NCBI RefSeq assembly: GCF_025200925.1
Contig: NZ_CP104174.1
Span: 4,650,001-4,714,000, forward strand
Source of the DNA: Bradyrhizobium sp. CB1015
Lineage (GTDB): Bacteria; Pseudomonadota; Alphaproteobacteria; Rhizobiales; Xanthobacteraceae
Direction: 5' to 3'
DNA: 64,000 bases
How positions within the stretch are numbered: the stretch's first letter is position 1; the number at the start of each line of letters is the position of its first letter. A program made the position numbers and the translations under genes. The notes beneath the pieces were generated by a model. That model ran no database searches, was not told the DNA's origin, and saw only the letters and a program-made list of their open reading frames with translations. This document shows, in pieces, positions 57,933 to 64,000 of the stretch.

Positions 57933-57998
57933 AATGCAGGTGCATGGATCTTGACGATTGGATGCAGTTGCATCTATATTGGATGCAATCGCATCTAA
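57933..57998. promoter_or_regulatory. Three palindromic operator-like repeats upstream of GST-SMR
   Basis: Repeated atgca..tgcat words at 57934-57945, 57962-57973 and 57983-57994. The last two are extended to ttggatgcagttgcatcta and ttggatgcaatcgcatcta, spaced 21 bases apart (two helical turns). They lie just before the GST start at 58016, where a repressor would sit. Confidence 0.5.
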
Positions 57999-58015
57999 CT
58001 GCCGGGATCCTTGCC

Positions 58016-58693
58016 ATGACCCCTTCACTGAAACTGATCAGCCACAAGCTTTGTCCCTATGTGCAGCGCGCGGTGATTGCGCTGAAGGAGAAGGGCGTGC
58101 CGTTCGAGCGGATCGACATCGATCTCGCGAGCAAGCCGGACTGGTTCTTGAAGCTCTCGCCGCTCGGCAAGGTGCCGGTGCTGGTGGTGACGACCGAGAG
58201 GGGCGAGGTCGCGCTGTTCGAGAGCAACGTGATCTGCGAATACATCGAGGAGACGCAAGCAGGCCACAGGCTGCATCCGGCGGATCCGTTGCAGCGGGCC
58301 GAGCACCGTGCCTGGATGGAGTTCGGCTCGGCGATCCTCGGCGACCTCTGGGGCTTGGAAACGACGACCGACCCGGCGACGTTCGAAAGCAAGCGCCAGG
58401 CGCTGGTCGCAAAGTTCGCGCGTGTCGAGGCCGCGCTCGGCACGGGCCCGTTCTTTGCCGGTGAGGCCTTCAGTCTCGTCGACGCCGTGTTCGCGCCGAT
58501 CTTCCGCTATTTCGATCTGTTCGACGAATTGACCGCGCACGGCGTTTTCAACGACGTGCCGAAGGTTCGCGCCTGGCGCGCCGAGCTCGCAAAGCGCCCG
58601 AGCGTGCGCAGCGCGGTCGGCGCGGACTATCCGCAATTGCTGCGCGCGTTCCTCATGCGCCACGACGCGCATCTGCTCAAGCTCGCGGCCTGA
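58016..58693 (+). CDS. Glutathione S-transferase family protein
   Basis: 225 residues from the ATG at 58016. The GST N-terminal domain contains the Cys-containing active-site start SHKLCPYVQRAVIALKEKGV (CPY-type, as in omega-like GSTs), the cis-Pro PLGKVPVLVVTTERGEVALF and the glutathione-contacting FESNVICEYIEET. The helical C-domain follows. It should reduce or transfer glutathione. Start of a two-gene unit with the SMR transporter. Confidence 0.88.
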   Translation: MTPSLKLISHKLCPYVQRAVIALKEKGVPFERIDIDLASKPDWFLKLSPLGKVPVLVVTTERGEVALFESNVICEYIEETQAGHRLHPADPLQRAEHRAWMEFGSAILGDLWGLETTTDPATFESKRQALVAKFARVEAALGTGPFFAGEAFSLVDAVFAPIFRYFDLFDELTAHGVFNDVPKVRAWRAELAKRPSVRSAVGADYPQLLRAFLMRHDAHLLKLAA

Positions 58694-58697
58694 GCGC

Positions 58698-59021
58698 ATG
58701 TCGCAATCAATGGCCTGGCTGTTGCTGGTGATCGCCGGCGCGCTCGATGTCGGCTGGGCGATCTCGATGAAGTACGCGGAAGGCTACACGCGGGCAGGCT
58801 GGAGCGTTGCTTCGCTTGTGCTGCTCGCGGCCTTCGTCTTTCTGCTCGGGCGCGCCTTGAAGGTGCTCGAGGTCGGCGTCGCCTATTCGGTGTGGACCGG
58901 CATCGGCGCGGCCGGCACTTTCCTGATGGGTGTGGTGCTGTTCGGCGAGACCTTGAGCGCGATGAAGCTTGCCGGCATCGCGCTCGTCTTGATCGGCATC
59001 GTCGCGCTCAAGCTCGCTTGA
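58698..59021 (+). CDS. SMR-family small multidrug/guanidinium efflux protein
   Basis: 107 residues, four helices: SugE/Gdx-like. The charged position in helix 1 is in VIAGALDVGWAISMKYAEGY, where other family members have Glu and this one has Asp17. GIGAAGTFLMGVVLFGETLS is present. It probably exports guanidinium or quaternary ammonium compounds. Starts 4 bases after the GST stop, so it is co-transcribed. Confidence 0.9.
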   Translation: MSQSMAWLLLVIAGALDVGWAISMKYAEGYTRAGWSVASLVLLAAFVFLLGRALKVLEVGVAYSVWTGIGAAGTFLMGVVLFGETLSAMKLAGIALVLIGIVALKLA

Positions 59022-59038
59022 GCCACGAATTCAGCCCC

Positions 59039-59122
59039 GTAGCCCGGATGGAGCGAAGCGCAATCCGGGTCTTCTTCCAGGGATAGAGTCTCCCGGATTG
59101 CGCTGCGCTCCATCCGGGCTAC
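59039..59122. repeat. Dispersed inverted repeat after the SMR gene
   Basis: gtagcccggatggagcgaag at the left is mirrored by cgctccatccgggctac at the right, with inner arms caatccggg/cccggattg. Intergenic elements of this form are common in the genus. Confidence 0.75.
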
Positions 59123-59129
59123 CGAGTTT

Positions 59130-59777
59130 TCACCGCACGTTGGCGAGGCGCATGTCCAGATACGCCGTGATGGTTTCCATCAGCGGCTCGAGCTTGGAAT
59201 CGAAGAAGTGGTTGGCGCCGGGGATGATCTGCTGGTCGATCACGATGCCCTTCTGCGTCTTCAGCTTCTCGACCAGCGTGTTGACGTCCTTGGGCGGCAC
59301 CACCGCATCCTTCTCGCCATGCACGATCAGACCTGAGGACGGACAGGGCGCGAGGAACGAGAAGTCGTAGAGGTTCGCCGGCGGCGCGATCGAGATGAAG
59401 CCCTCGACCTCGGGGCGGCGCATCAGCAGCTGCATGCCGATCCAGGCGCCGAACGAGAAGCCGGCGACCCAGCAGGCGCGCGCCTCGGGATTGATGGTCT
59501 GCGCCCAATCGAGCGCGGCGGCGGCGTCCGACAATTCGCCGGTGCCGTGGTCGAACGAGCCCTGGCTGCGCCCGACGCCGCGGAAGTTGAAGCGCAGCAC
59601 CGAGAAGCCGCGATGGGCGAAGGCGTAGTAGCACTGGTACACAATCTGATGGTTCATCGTGCCGTGGAACTGCGGATGCGGATGCAGGATCATCGCGATC
59701 GGCGCGTTCTTCTGCTTGGCCGGGTGATAGCGGCCCTCGAGGCGGCCGGCAGGGCCGGTGAAAATGACTTCAGGCAT
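59130..59777 (-). CDS. Alpha/beta hydrolase
   Basis: 215 residues. Compact alpha/beta hydrolase. Oxyanion region AMILHPHPQFHGTMNHQIVY, nucleophile Ser in CWVAGFSFGAWIGMQLLMRR, Asp in VVPPKDVNTLVEKLKT region, His in IPGANHFFDSKLEPL. Similar proteins are annotated as dienelactone-hydrolase-like or acyl-ester hydrolases. Substrate unknown. It is a single gene, convergent with the SMR gene. Confidence 0.88.
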   Translation of the reverse strand: MPEVIFTGPAGRLEGRYHPAKQKNAPIAMILHPHPQFHGTMNHQIVYQCYYAFAHRGFSVLRFNFRGVGRSQGSFDHGTGELSDAAAALDWAQTINPEARACWVAGFSFGAWIGMQLLMRRPEVEGFISIAPPANLYDFSFLAPCPSSGLIVHGEKDAVVPPKDVNTLVEKLKTQKGIVIDQQIIPGANHFFDSKLEPLMETITAYLDMRLANVR

Positions 59778-60123
59778 GGATGATCTCTGATTTAGTCCCT
59801 TGGAGGTGATCCCTGCGCAATCGTCCGATTATGGCTCTCGCAGCGTTGCCGCCGACGAGAGCACGGATGAAGGGTGGAAAGGCGCGCCCTCGGATGATGC
59901 GCGAGTGGCGCGCGGGTGAACTGACGCGCGCTTCTAACACAAGGCCAGGGTCAAAAAGCAAGCTTCTTCGACATCTCTCAATCAGCTCAAGAGCTTAGCC
60001 AGTCATGGCAATGTCATCTCTGGCTCGCCTCCGAGGACGGGGACTGCCGGAATCAACCGAAGCACGGCAAGGGCCGGCCGTCCTGCCCGAGGGCAGTATT
60101 CAACCCATTGAAATCACAGTTGT
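59778..60123. other. Intergenic, no gene seen
   Basis: About 345 bases between two leftward genes. One 62-codon frame at 60005-60193 runs into the 3' end of the LytTR gene and has no family character. The hydrolase promoter should lie here. Confidence 0.5.
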
Positions 60124-61095
60124 TTATGGATCGCCGGGGGCGCTTCCCGCCGCAGCGGTTCGGCTTCCGAGCGAGGCGACGGCCGGCCGGTAACGCCGGC
60201 TGCCGCCGAGCGTTTGGCCGTTGTCGAAGGCGAGCTCGAAATCTCCTGACGGCTTGAGGTCCACGCCACGCACCCGGTCGAGATTGGCAAGCTTGGTCCG
60301 ATGAACGCGAACAATGGAAAAGCGCGCCAGCTCGCTTTCCGCCGCCGCGAGCGTGCCCCGAATGAGGTGCTGGGTGCCGTCGGCGAGGCTGTATTCGATG
60401 TAATTGCCGGCGGACGCCACCCAGAGGATGTCGCGCGGCACCACGCGAATGCGGCTCGTGCCGTCGCGCAGCCAGATCAAGTCGGGGGACGATGGGTGTG
60501 GCGGGGCGGGCGGCGCCGACGAAGCGGCTGCGGCGCTCTTCAGCTCACGCCGGCTTTCGAGCAGCCAGATCGTGGCGCCGATCAGGACAACGGCCACGGC
60601 GTCTTTGCGGAATTCGTACAGGACCGTCGCGAGCGAGAAACGGAAATCGTAGGCGCCGCCGGCGAGCCAGAGCGCGAGCTTCCGCACCCAGACCATGCCG
60701 GTGATGTGGAGGGTGGAGAAGCCGAGCAGGACGATCGCCCCGATCGCCGCCTGTGCGGCGAGGCCTTGTGTCCGGCGCATGCGGCGGACCGCCAAGACGA
60801 GAAACGGCAGCAACAGCAGGATGACGGCGATGCTCGACATCTCCCAGAACAGCCGCCGGCCGATGTCGTAGCTGTCGCCGCGCCACGCCGCGTCCTGAGC
60901 GCCTGAAAACGCATTGACGATTCCGATTGCGAGCGCGACGGCCGCGATCGCTGCGAACATCATCCGGTCGCCGCCGCTGATCCCGAAAGACCCGCGACTC
61001 GTCCCAGCCGCTGACGGCTCATCCCCTCGCGACCGATTCTGATCCCAAACCGGCTCGACGCGCGCCGCAGGCGGAGCATTTTCGGTGTCAGCCAT
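60124..61095 (-). CDS. Membrane-anchored LytTR transcriptional regulator
   Basis: 323 residues. A hydrophilic N-terminus precedes four transmembrane helices (about 40-190: MFAAIAAVALAIGIVNAFSG, MSSIAVILLLLPFLVLAVRR, AAIGAIVLLGFSTLHITGMV, AVVLIGATIWLL). A C-terminal LytTR DNA-binding domain (about 210-310) contains IRVVPRDILWVASAGNYIEY and RVHRTKLANLDRVRG. It would couple a membrane signal to transcription without a phospho-receiver. Divergent from the acyltransferase gene with only 44 bases between the starts. Confidence 0.9.
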   Translation of the reverse strand: MADTENAPPAARVEPVWDQNRSRGDEPSAAGTSRGSFGISGGDRMMFAAIAAVALAIGIVNAFSGAQDAAWRGDSYDIGRRLFWEMSSIAVILLLLPFLVLAVRRMRRTQGLAAQAAIGAIVLLGFSTLHITGMVWVRKLALWLAGGAYDFRFSLATVLYEFRKDAVAVVLIGATIWLLESRRELKSAAAASSAPPAPPHPSSPDLIWLRDGTSRIRVVPRDILWVASAGNYIEYSLADGTQHLIRGTLAAAESELARFSIVRVHRTKLANLDRVRGVDLKPSGDFELAFDNGQTLGGSRRYRPAVASLGSRTAAAGSAPGDP

Positions 61096-61139
61096 GGCCC
61101 CAAAACCGCGTTCGTCGTCCCGTCAAGGAGCAGAAAACC

Positions 61140-62333
61140 ATGACAACACCACAGCAATCCCAAAGCTCTGAAAGGCGTATCGACCTGGACTGGGTGCGGA
61201 TTTTAGCCTTCGGGCTGCTCATCTTCTACCACGTCGGCATGCTCTACGTGTCCTGGGGATTTCACATCAAGAGCGCGCACCGGCTGACCTGGCTGGAACC
61301 GGTGATGCTATTCGTCAACCCGTGGCGGCTGTCGCTGCTGTTCCTGGTATCAGGGGTTGCCACCCGCTTCATGCTCGGCAAGTCGGCCCTGGCCTCGCTC
61401 GCCGGCGCGCGATCGGCACGGCTCCTGATCCCGCTGATGTCAGGCATGCTCGTGATCGTGCCGCCGCAGTCCTATCTGCAGATCGTCGAAAGCCTCGGCT
61501 ATCCCGCGGGCTTCTTCGATTTTTACACCAGGCACTACTTTGCCTTCGGCGCGCAGTTCTGTCCGAATCCCTGCATCGTGTTGCCGACCTGGAACCATCT
61601 CTGGTTCGTGGTCTATCTGTGGGTCTACACGATGGCGTTGATCGGCGTGCTCGCGTTGTGGCCGGCCGGAGCTGACTGGCTTGGCCGGAAGCTGGCTGGC
61701 GTGCTCGCCGGCCCATGGCTGCTGCTCGCGCCCTGCCTGCTGTTTGCGGCCTGGCGCCTGGTGCTGTTCCCGGCTTTCCCCTCGACACATGCGCTGTTTG
61801 GCGACTGGTACAACCACGCGGACCACGCGACGGCCTTCCTGATCGGTTTCCTGCTGGCCAAGCAGGAGGGAATCTGGCGCGAACTCGAGCGCCAGCGCTC
61901 CGTGGCCCTGCTGGCGGCCTCCGCCTGCTTCGCTGCCTTCATCCTGGTGCGCGCCGGCCTGTTTGCGCCGTCGCCCGCGCTGAGGTGGTTCGCCGCCTCG
62001 GCCTATGGTTGCTATCAATGGCTCGCGATCGCCGCCGTGCTGGGCTTTGCGCGGCGCACCTTCACAGCCGACGGCCCTGCGCGGCGCTACCTGACCGATG
62101 CGATCTTCCCGTACTACATCGTGCATCAGACCGCGATCATCGTGATCGCGCACCAATTGCGCGACAGCGGGATGCCGGCCGGGATCGAAGCGTCCATCGT
62201 CATCCTTGGAACCGCGCTCATATGTGTGGCGAGCTATGAAATCGTCCGGCGCGTTGCCTGGCTGCGACCGCTGTTCGGGTTGCGGGCGGTGCCGCGAACC
62301 CTGCGCCGGGTGGAGCAGCAGCAGCCGGCCTGA
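61140..62333 (+). CDS. Acyltransferase family membrane protein (OpgC-like)
   Basis: 397 residues with ten or more hydrophobic helices. The acyltransferase_3 pattern begins RIDLDWVRILAFGLLIFYHV (the His is the family catalytic one), followed by NPWRLSLLFLVSGVATRFML, a conserved arginine-containing loop. The family transfers acyl or succinyl groups to exported glucans or other envelope carbohydrates. The divergent LytTR membrane regulator is its likely controller. Confidence 0.85.
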   Translation: MTTPQQSQSSERRIDLDWVRILAFGLLIFYHVGMLYVSWGFHIKSAHRLTWLEPVMLFVNPWRLSLLFLVSGVATRFMLGKSALASLAGARSARLLIPLMSGMLVIVPPQSYLQIVESLGYPAGFFDFYTRHYFAFGAQFCPNPCIVLPTWNHLWFVVYLWVYTMALIGVLALWPAGADWLGRKLAGVLAGPWLLLAPCLLFAAWRLVLFPAFPSTHALFGDWYNHADHATAFLIGFLLAKQEGIWRELERQRSVALLAASACFAAFILVRAGLFAPSPALRWFAASAYGCYQWLAIAAVLGFARRTFTADGPARRYLTDAIFPYYIVHQTAIIVIAHQLRDSGMPAGIEASIVILGTALICVASYEIVRRVAWLRPLFGLRAVPRTLRRVEQQQPA

Positions 62334-62385
62334 CGAGCGCACGCCATCCGATTGGCCGGACGACAAAAGGTGCTAAGAGGGCCAG

Positions 62386-63525
62386 ATGCCGAACCGGGTC
62401 TATCTCGACTGGAATGCGACCACGCCGCTGCGCCCCGACGCGCGGGCGGCGATGGTTGCGGCCTTCGACCTGGTCGGCAATCCATCCTCGGTCCATGCCG
62501 AGGGGCGGGAGGCGCGGCGGCTGGTCGAAGCGGCTCGCGCGACACTTGCAGCTGCGGTCGGGGCGCAGCCGCGCAACATCGTTTTCACCTCGTCTGGAAC
62601 CGAGGCCAATGCGCTGGCGCTCTCGCCGGGCTTACGGGGCCCGTCCGGCGGACCTGTCGAGCGGCTGCTGGTCTCGGCGGTCGAGCACGCCTCGGTGCTG
62701 GCCGGCGGCCGGTTCCCGGCCGACAAGATCGGACTGATCCAGGTCACGCACTCCGGCGTGGTCGACCTCGGTCATTTGAAGGCGTTGCTGAAGGACGGCC
62801 CGCCGGCCCTGGTCTCGATCATGGCCGCCAACAACGAGACCGGCGCGCTCCAGCCCTTCACGGAGGCTGCAACCATCGTCCACGAGGCCGGCGGCCTGCT
62901 GCATGTCGACGCGATCCAGGCGCTTGGCAAAATACCCCTCAATATCAATTCGGTAGGCGCCGACCTTGCCACCTTTTCTGCGCACAAGATCGGCGGTCCC
63001 AAGGGGGTTGGCGCATTGGTGATGACCGAAGGGATTGGCGGCCTGGAGCCGGTGCTGCGGGGCGGCGGGCAGGAGCTCAACCGCCGTGCCGGAACCGAGA
63101 ACATTGCCGGGATCGCCGCCTTCGGGGCGGCGGTGAAGGCTGCGCTTCAGGCTCTGCCGGAGGATGTGAAGCGCATGGCAAGCCTCAGAGATCGTTTGGA
63201 AAACGGCCTCCGCGACGTTGCCGGGACGACAGTCTTTGCGAAAGACGTGGCGCGGTTGCCAAATACCGTCCTCTTCACCGCGCCGGGCTTGAAGGCCGAA
63301 ACCGCCGTGATCGGCTTTGACCTCGAGGGCATCGCGGTCTCCTCCGGCTCCGCCTGTTCCTCCGGCAAGGTCCAGCCATCCCACGTTCTGTCGGCGATGG
63401 GCTATGATCCCGCCATGGCTCAGGGAGCGGTGCGTCTCAGTCTGGGCTGGTCCACCGAACCCGAGGACATCAATCGGGCGTTAGAGGCTTGGCGAAAGCT
63501 TGGTAATACCCTACTTAAGGCTTGA
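62386..63525 (+). CDS. Cysteine desulfurase (suf operon)
   Basis: 379 residues. Fold-type I PLP enzyme that strips sulfur from Cys for Fe-S assembly. YLDWNATTPLRPDARAAMVA start, the Schiff-base Lys in LATFSAHKIGGPKGVGALVM, and the persulfide Cys in AVSSGSACSSGKVQPSHVL. The NifS/IscS-type short loop is present. It precedes sufB by 114 bases in the same direction, and is the first gene of a suf cluster. Confidence 0.95.
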   Translation: MPNRVYLDWNATTPLRPDARAAMVAAFDLVGNPSSVHAEGREARRLVEAARATLAAAVGAQPRNIVFTSSGTEANALALSPGLRGPSGGPVERLLVSAVEHASVLAGGRFPADKIGLIQVTHSGVVDLGHLKALLKDGPPALVSIMAANNETGALQPFTEAATIVHEAGGLLHVDAIQALGKIPLNINSVGADLATFSAHKIGGPKGVGALVMTEGIGGLEPVLRGGGQELNRRAGTENIAGIAAFGAAVKAALQALPEDVKRMASLRDRLENGLRDVAGTTVFAKDVARLPNTVLFTAPGLKAETAVIGFDLEGIAVSSGSACSSGKVQPSHVLSAMGYDPAMAQGAVRLSLGWSTEPEDINRALEAWRKLGNTLLKA

Positions 63526-63541
63526 AGCGACGAAACACGGC

Positions 63542-63555
63542 TTGAACGGTTCTAA
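63542..63555. promoter_or_regulatory. Possible iron-responsive (Irr-type) operator before sufB
   Basis: Imperfect palindrome ttgaacggttctaa, about 85 bases upstream of sufB. It resembles iron-control elements bound by Irr in rhizobia. Single site, matched from memory. Confidence 0.25.
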
Positions 63556-63639
63556 GCCCGTGCTTTCCGCGGAGAAATATCGTAATACTCGTCCGAGTTT
63601 GATCCACCGCGGTCCTTGAAACCGCGAGCGGAGGATGGA

Positions 63640-64000
63640 ATGCCAGCCGTACAAGAGACGGTCGAGCGCGTGAAGCGCATCGACGTCGACCAGTATCGTT
63701 ATGGGTTTGTGACCCTGATCGACTCCGAGAAGGCCCCCAAGGGGCTGTCGGAAGAGATCGTAAAATTCATCTCGCAGAAAAAGAATGAGCCCGCCTGGAT
63801 GCTGCAGTGGCGGCTGGAAGCCTATCGGCGCTGGCTGACCATGCAGGAGCCGACCTGGGCCCGTGTCGACTATCCCAAGATCGACTTCCAGGACCTCTAT
63901 TATTACGCGGCGCCGAAGCCGAAGAAGACGGTCTCGTCACTGGATGAGATCGATCCGGAGATCCTGAAGACCTACGAGAAGCTCGGCATCCCCTTGCGGG
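63640..64000 (+). CDS. sufB: Fe-S cluster assembly protein SufB (5' part, cut by window end)
   Basis: The first 120 codons of SufB are present, starting at the ATG at 63640 with GAGGA before it. The characteristic N-terminus is visible: RYGFVTLIDSEKAPKGLSEE, EPAWMLQWRLEAYRRWL and the YPKIDFQDLYYYAAPKPK block. SufB is the scaffold subunit of SufBC2D. It lies downstream of the cysteine desulfurase and is expected to continue beyond the window with sufC and sufD. Confidence 0.95.
   Translation, partial: MPAVQETVERVKRIDVDQYRYGFVTLIDSEKAPKGLSEEIVKFISQKKNEPAWMLQWRLEAYRRWLTMQEPTWARVDYPKIDFQDLYYYAAPKPKKTVSSLDEIDPEILKTYEKLGIPLR

Noticed and set aside
60005..60193. 62-codon frame near the end of the LytTR gene
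   Set aside because: Overlaps the LytTR 3' end on the other strand and has no family features.

Overview
This is a high-GC (roughly 65% by eye) stretch of an alphaproteobacterial chromosome. It is most likely Bradyrhizobium or a close relative (Nitrobacteraceae, formerly Bradyrhizobiaceae). The evidence is protein content and layout (aroQ-accB-accC, aat, a DUF2155 protein, an NDUFA12-like protein, amidase/PBP1A/RF2, cysteine desulfurase followed by sufB), the many sensor proteins, BA14K and DUF1236 secreted proteins, and several dispersed intergenic inverted repeats of the kind common in that genus. No tRNA, rRNA, transposase, integrase or CRISPR array was seen.

Layout. 0.3-8.1 kb: an EamA exporter; an operon pairing an orphan periplasmic binding protein with a Cache-HAMP adenylate cyclase; a response regulator coupled to a CHASE3-PAS hybrid histidine kinase; and a Gly-rich BA14K protein. 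8.4-13 kb: the NDUFA12-like protein, a candidate small RNA ending in a strong terminator, a GST, a divergent PfpI / AraC-PfpI pair with a direct-repeat operator, and an SBF-like transporter. 13.2-15.6 kb: an AT-richer islet bounded by 21-bp exact direct repeats. It carries a DUF5343-HEPN (Swt1-like) gene pair, the best candidate here for an undescribed toxin-antitoxin or anti-phage system, plus a two-helix membrane protein. 15.7-31 kb: mostly core genes. These are the DUF2155 protein, aat, a three-gene overlapping two-component operon, accC/accB/aroQ, DUF1236, a DsbA-like thiol oxidoreductase, an M48-TPR protease, an aminotransferase, bioY, dctA and a DadA-like oxidase.

31-41.5 kb: rne (with a His/Asp-rich insert), amiC, mrcA, prfB (with a +1 programmed frameshift) and a 3-hydroxyisobutyrate-dehydrogenase-like gene. 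This is an RNA decay, cell wall and translation block. 41.6-44.7 kb: an EamA exporter and two accessory genes (an EEP-fold nuclease/phosphatase and a GxSxG hydrolase). 44.8-53.6 kb: an M23 endopeptidase, a Bcp peroxiredoxin with a histone-H1-like tail, a 1.2-kb-residue AsmA/YhdP-like protein, an MCP, a 28-residue membrane peptide with its own terminator, and DoxX. 53.8-64 kb: an MFS permease, tyrS, anmK, a tiny Cys-rich protein, a GST + SMR pair behind repeated palindromes, an alpha/beta hydrolase, a membrane LytTR regulator divergent from an acyltransferase, and the start of the suf Fe-S assembly operon (cysteine desulfurase, then sufB cut by the window end).

How the genes fit together. Cell-envelope growth and recycling (mrcA, amiC, M23, anmK), fatty-acid precursor supply (accBC, bioY for biotin), translation (tyrS, prfB, aat) and sensing (five kinase/regulator genes, a cyclase, an MCP) form the conserved backbone. 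Accessory insertions sit between the backbone blocks. Predicted starts were moved from the longest reading frame to an internal ATG wherever a ribosome binding site or a signal peptide supported it.
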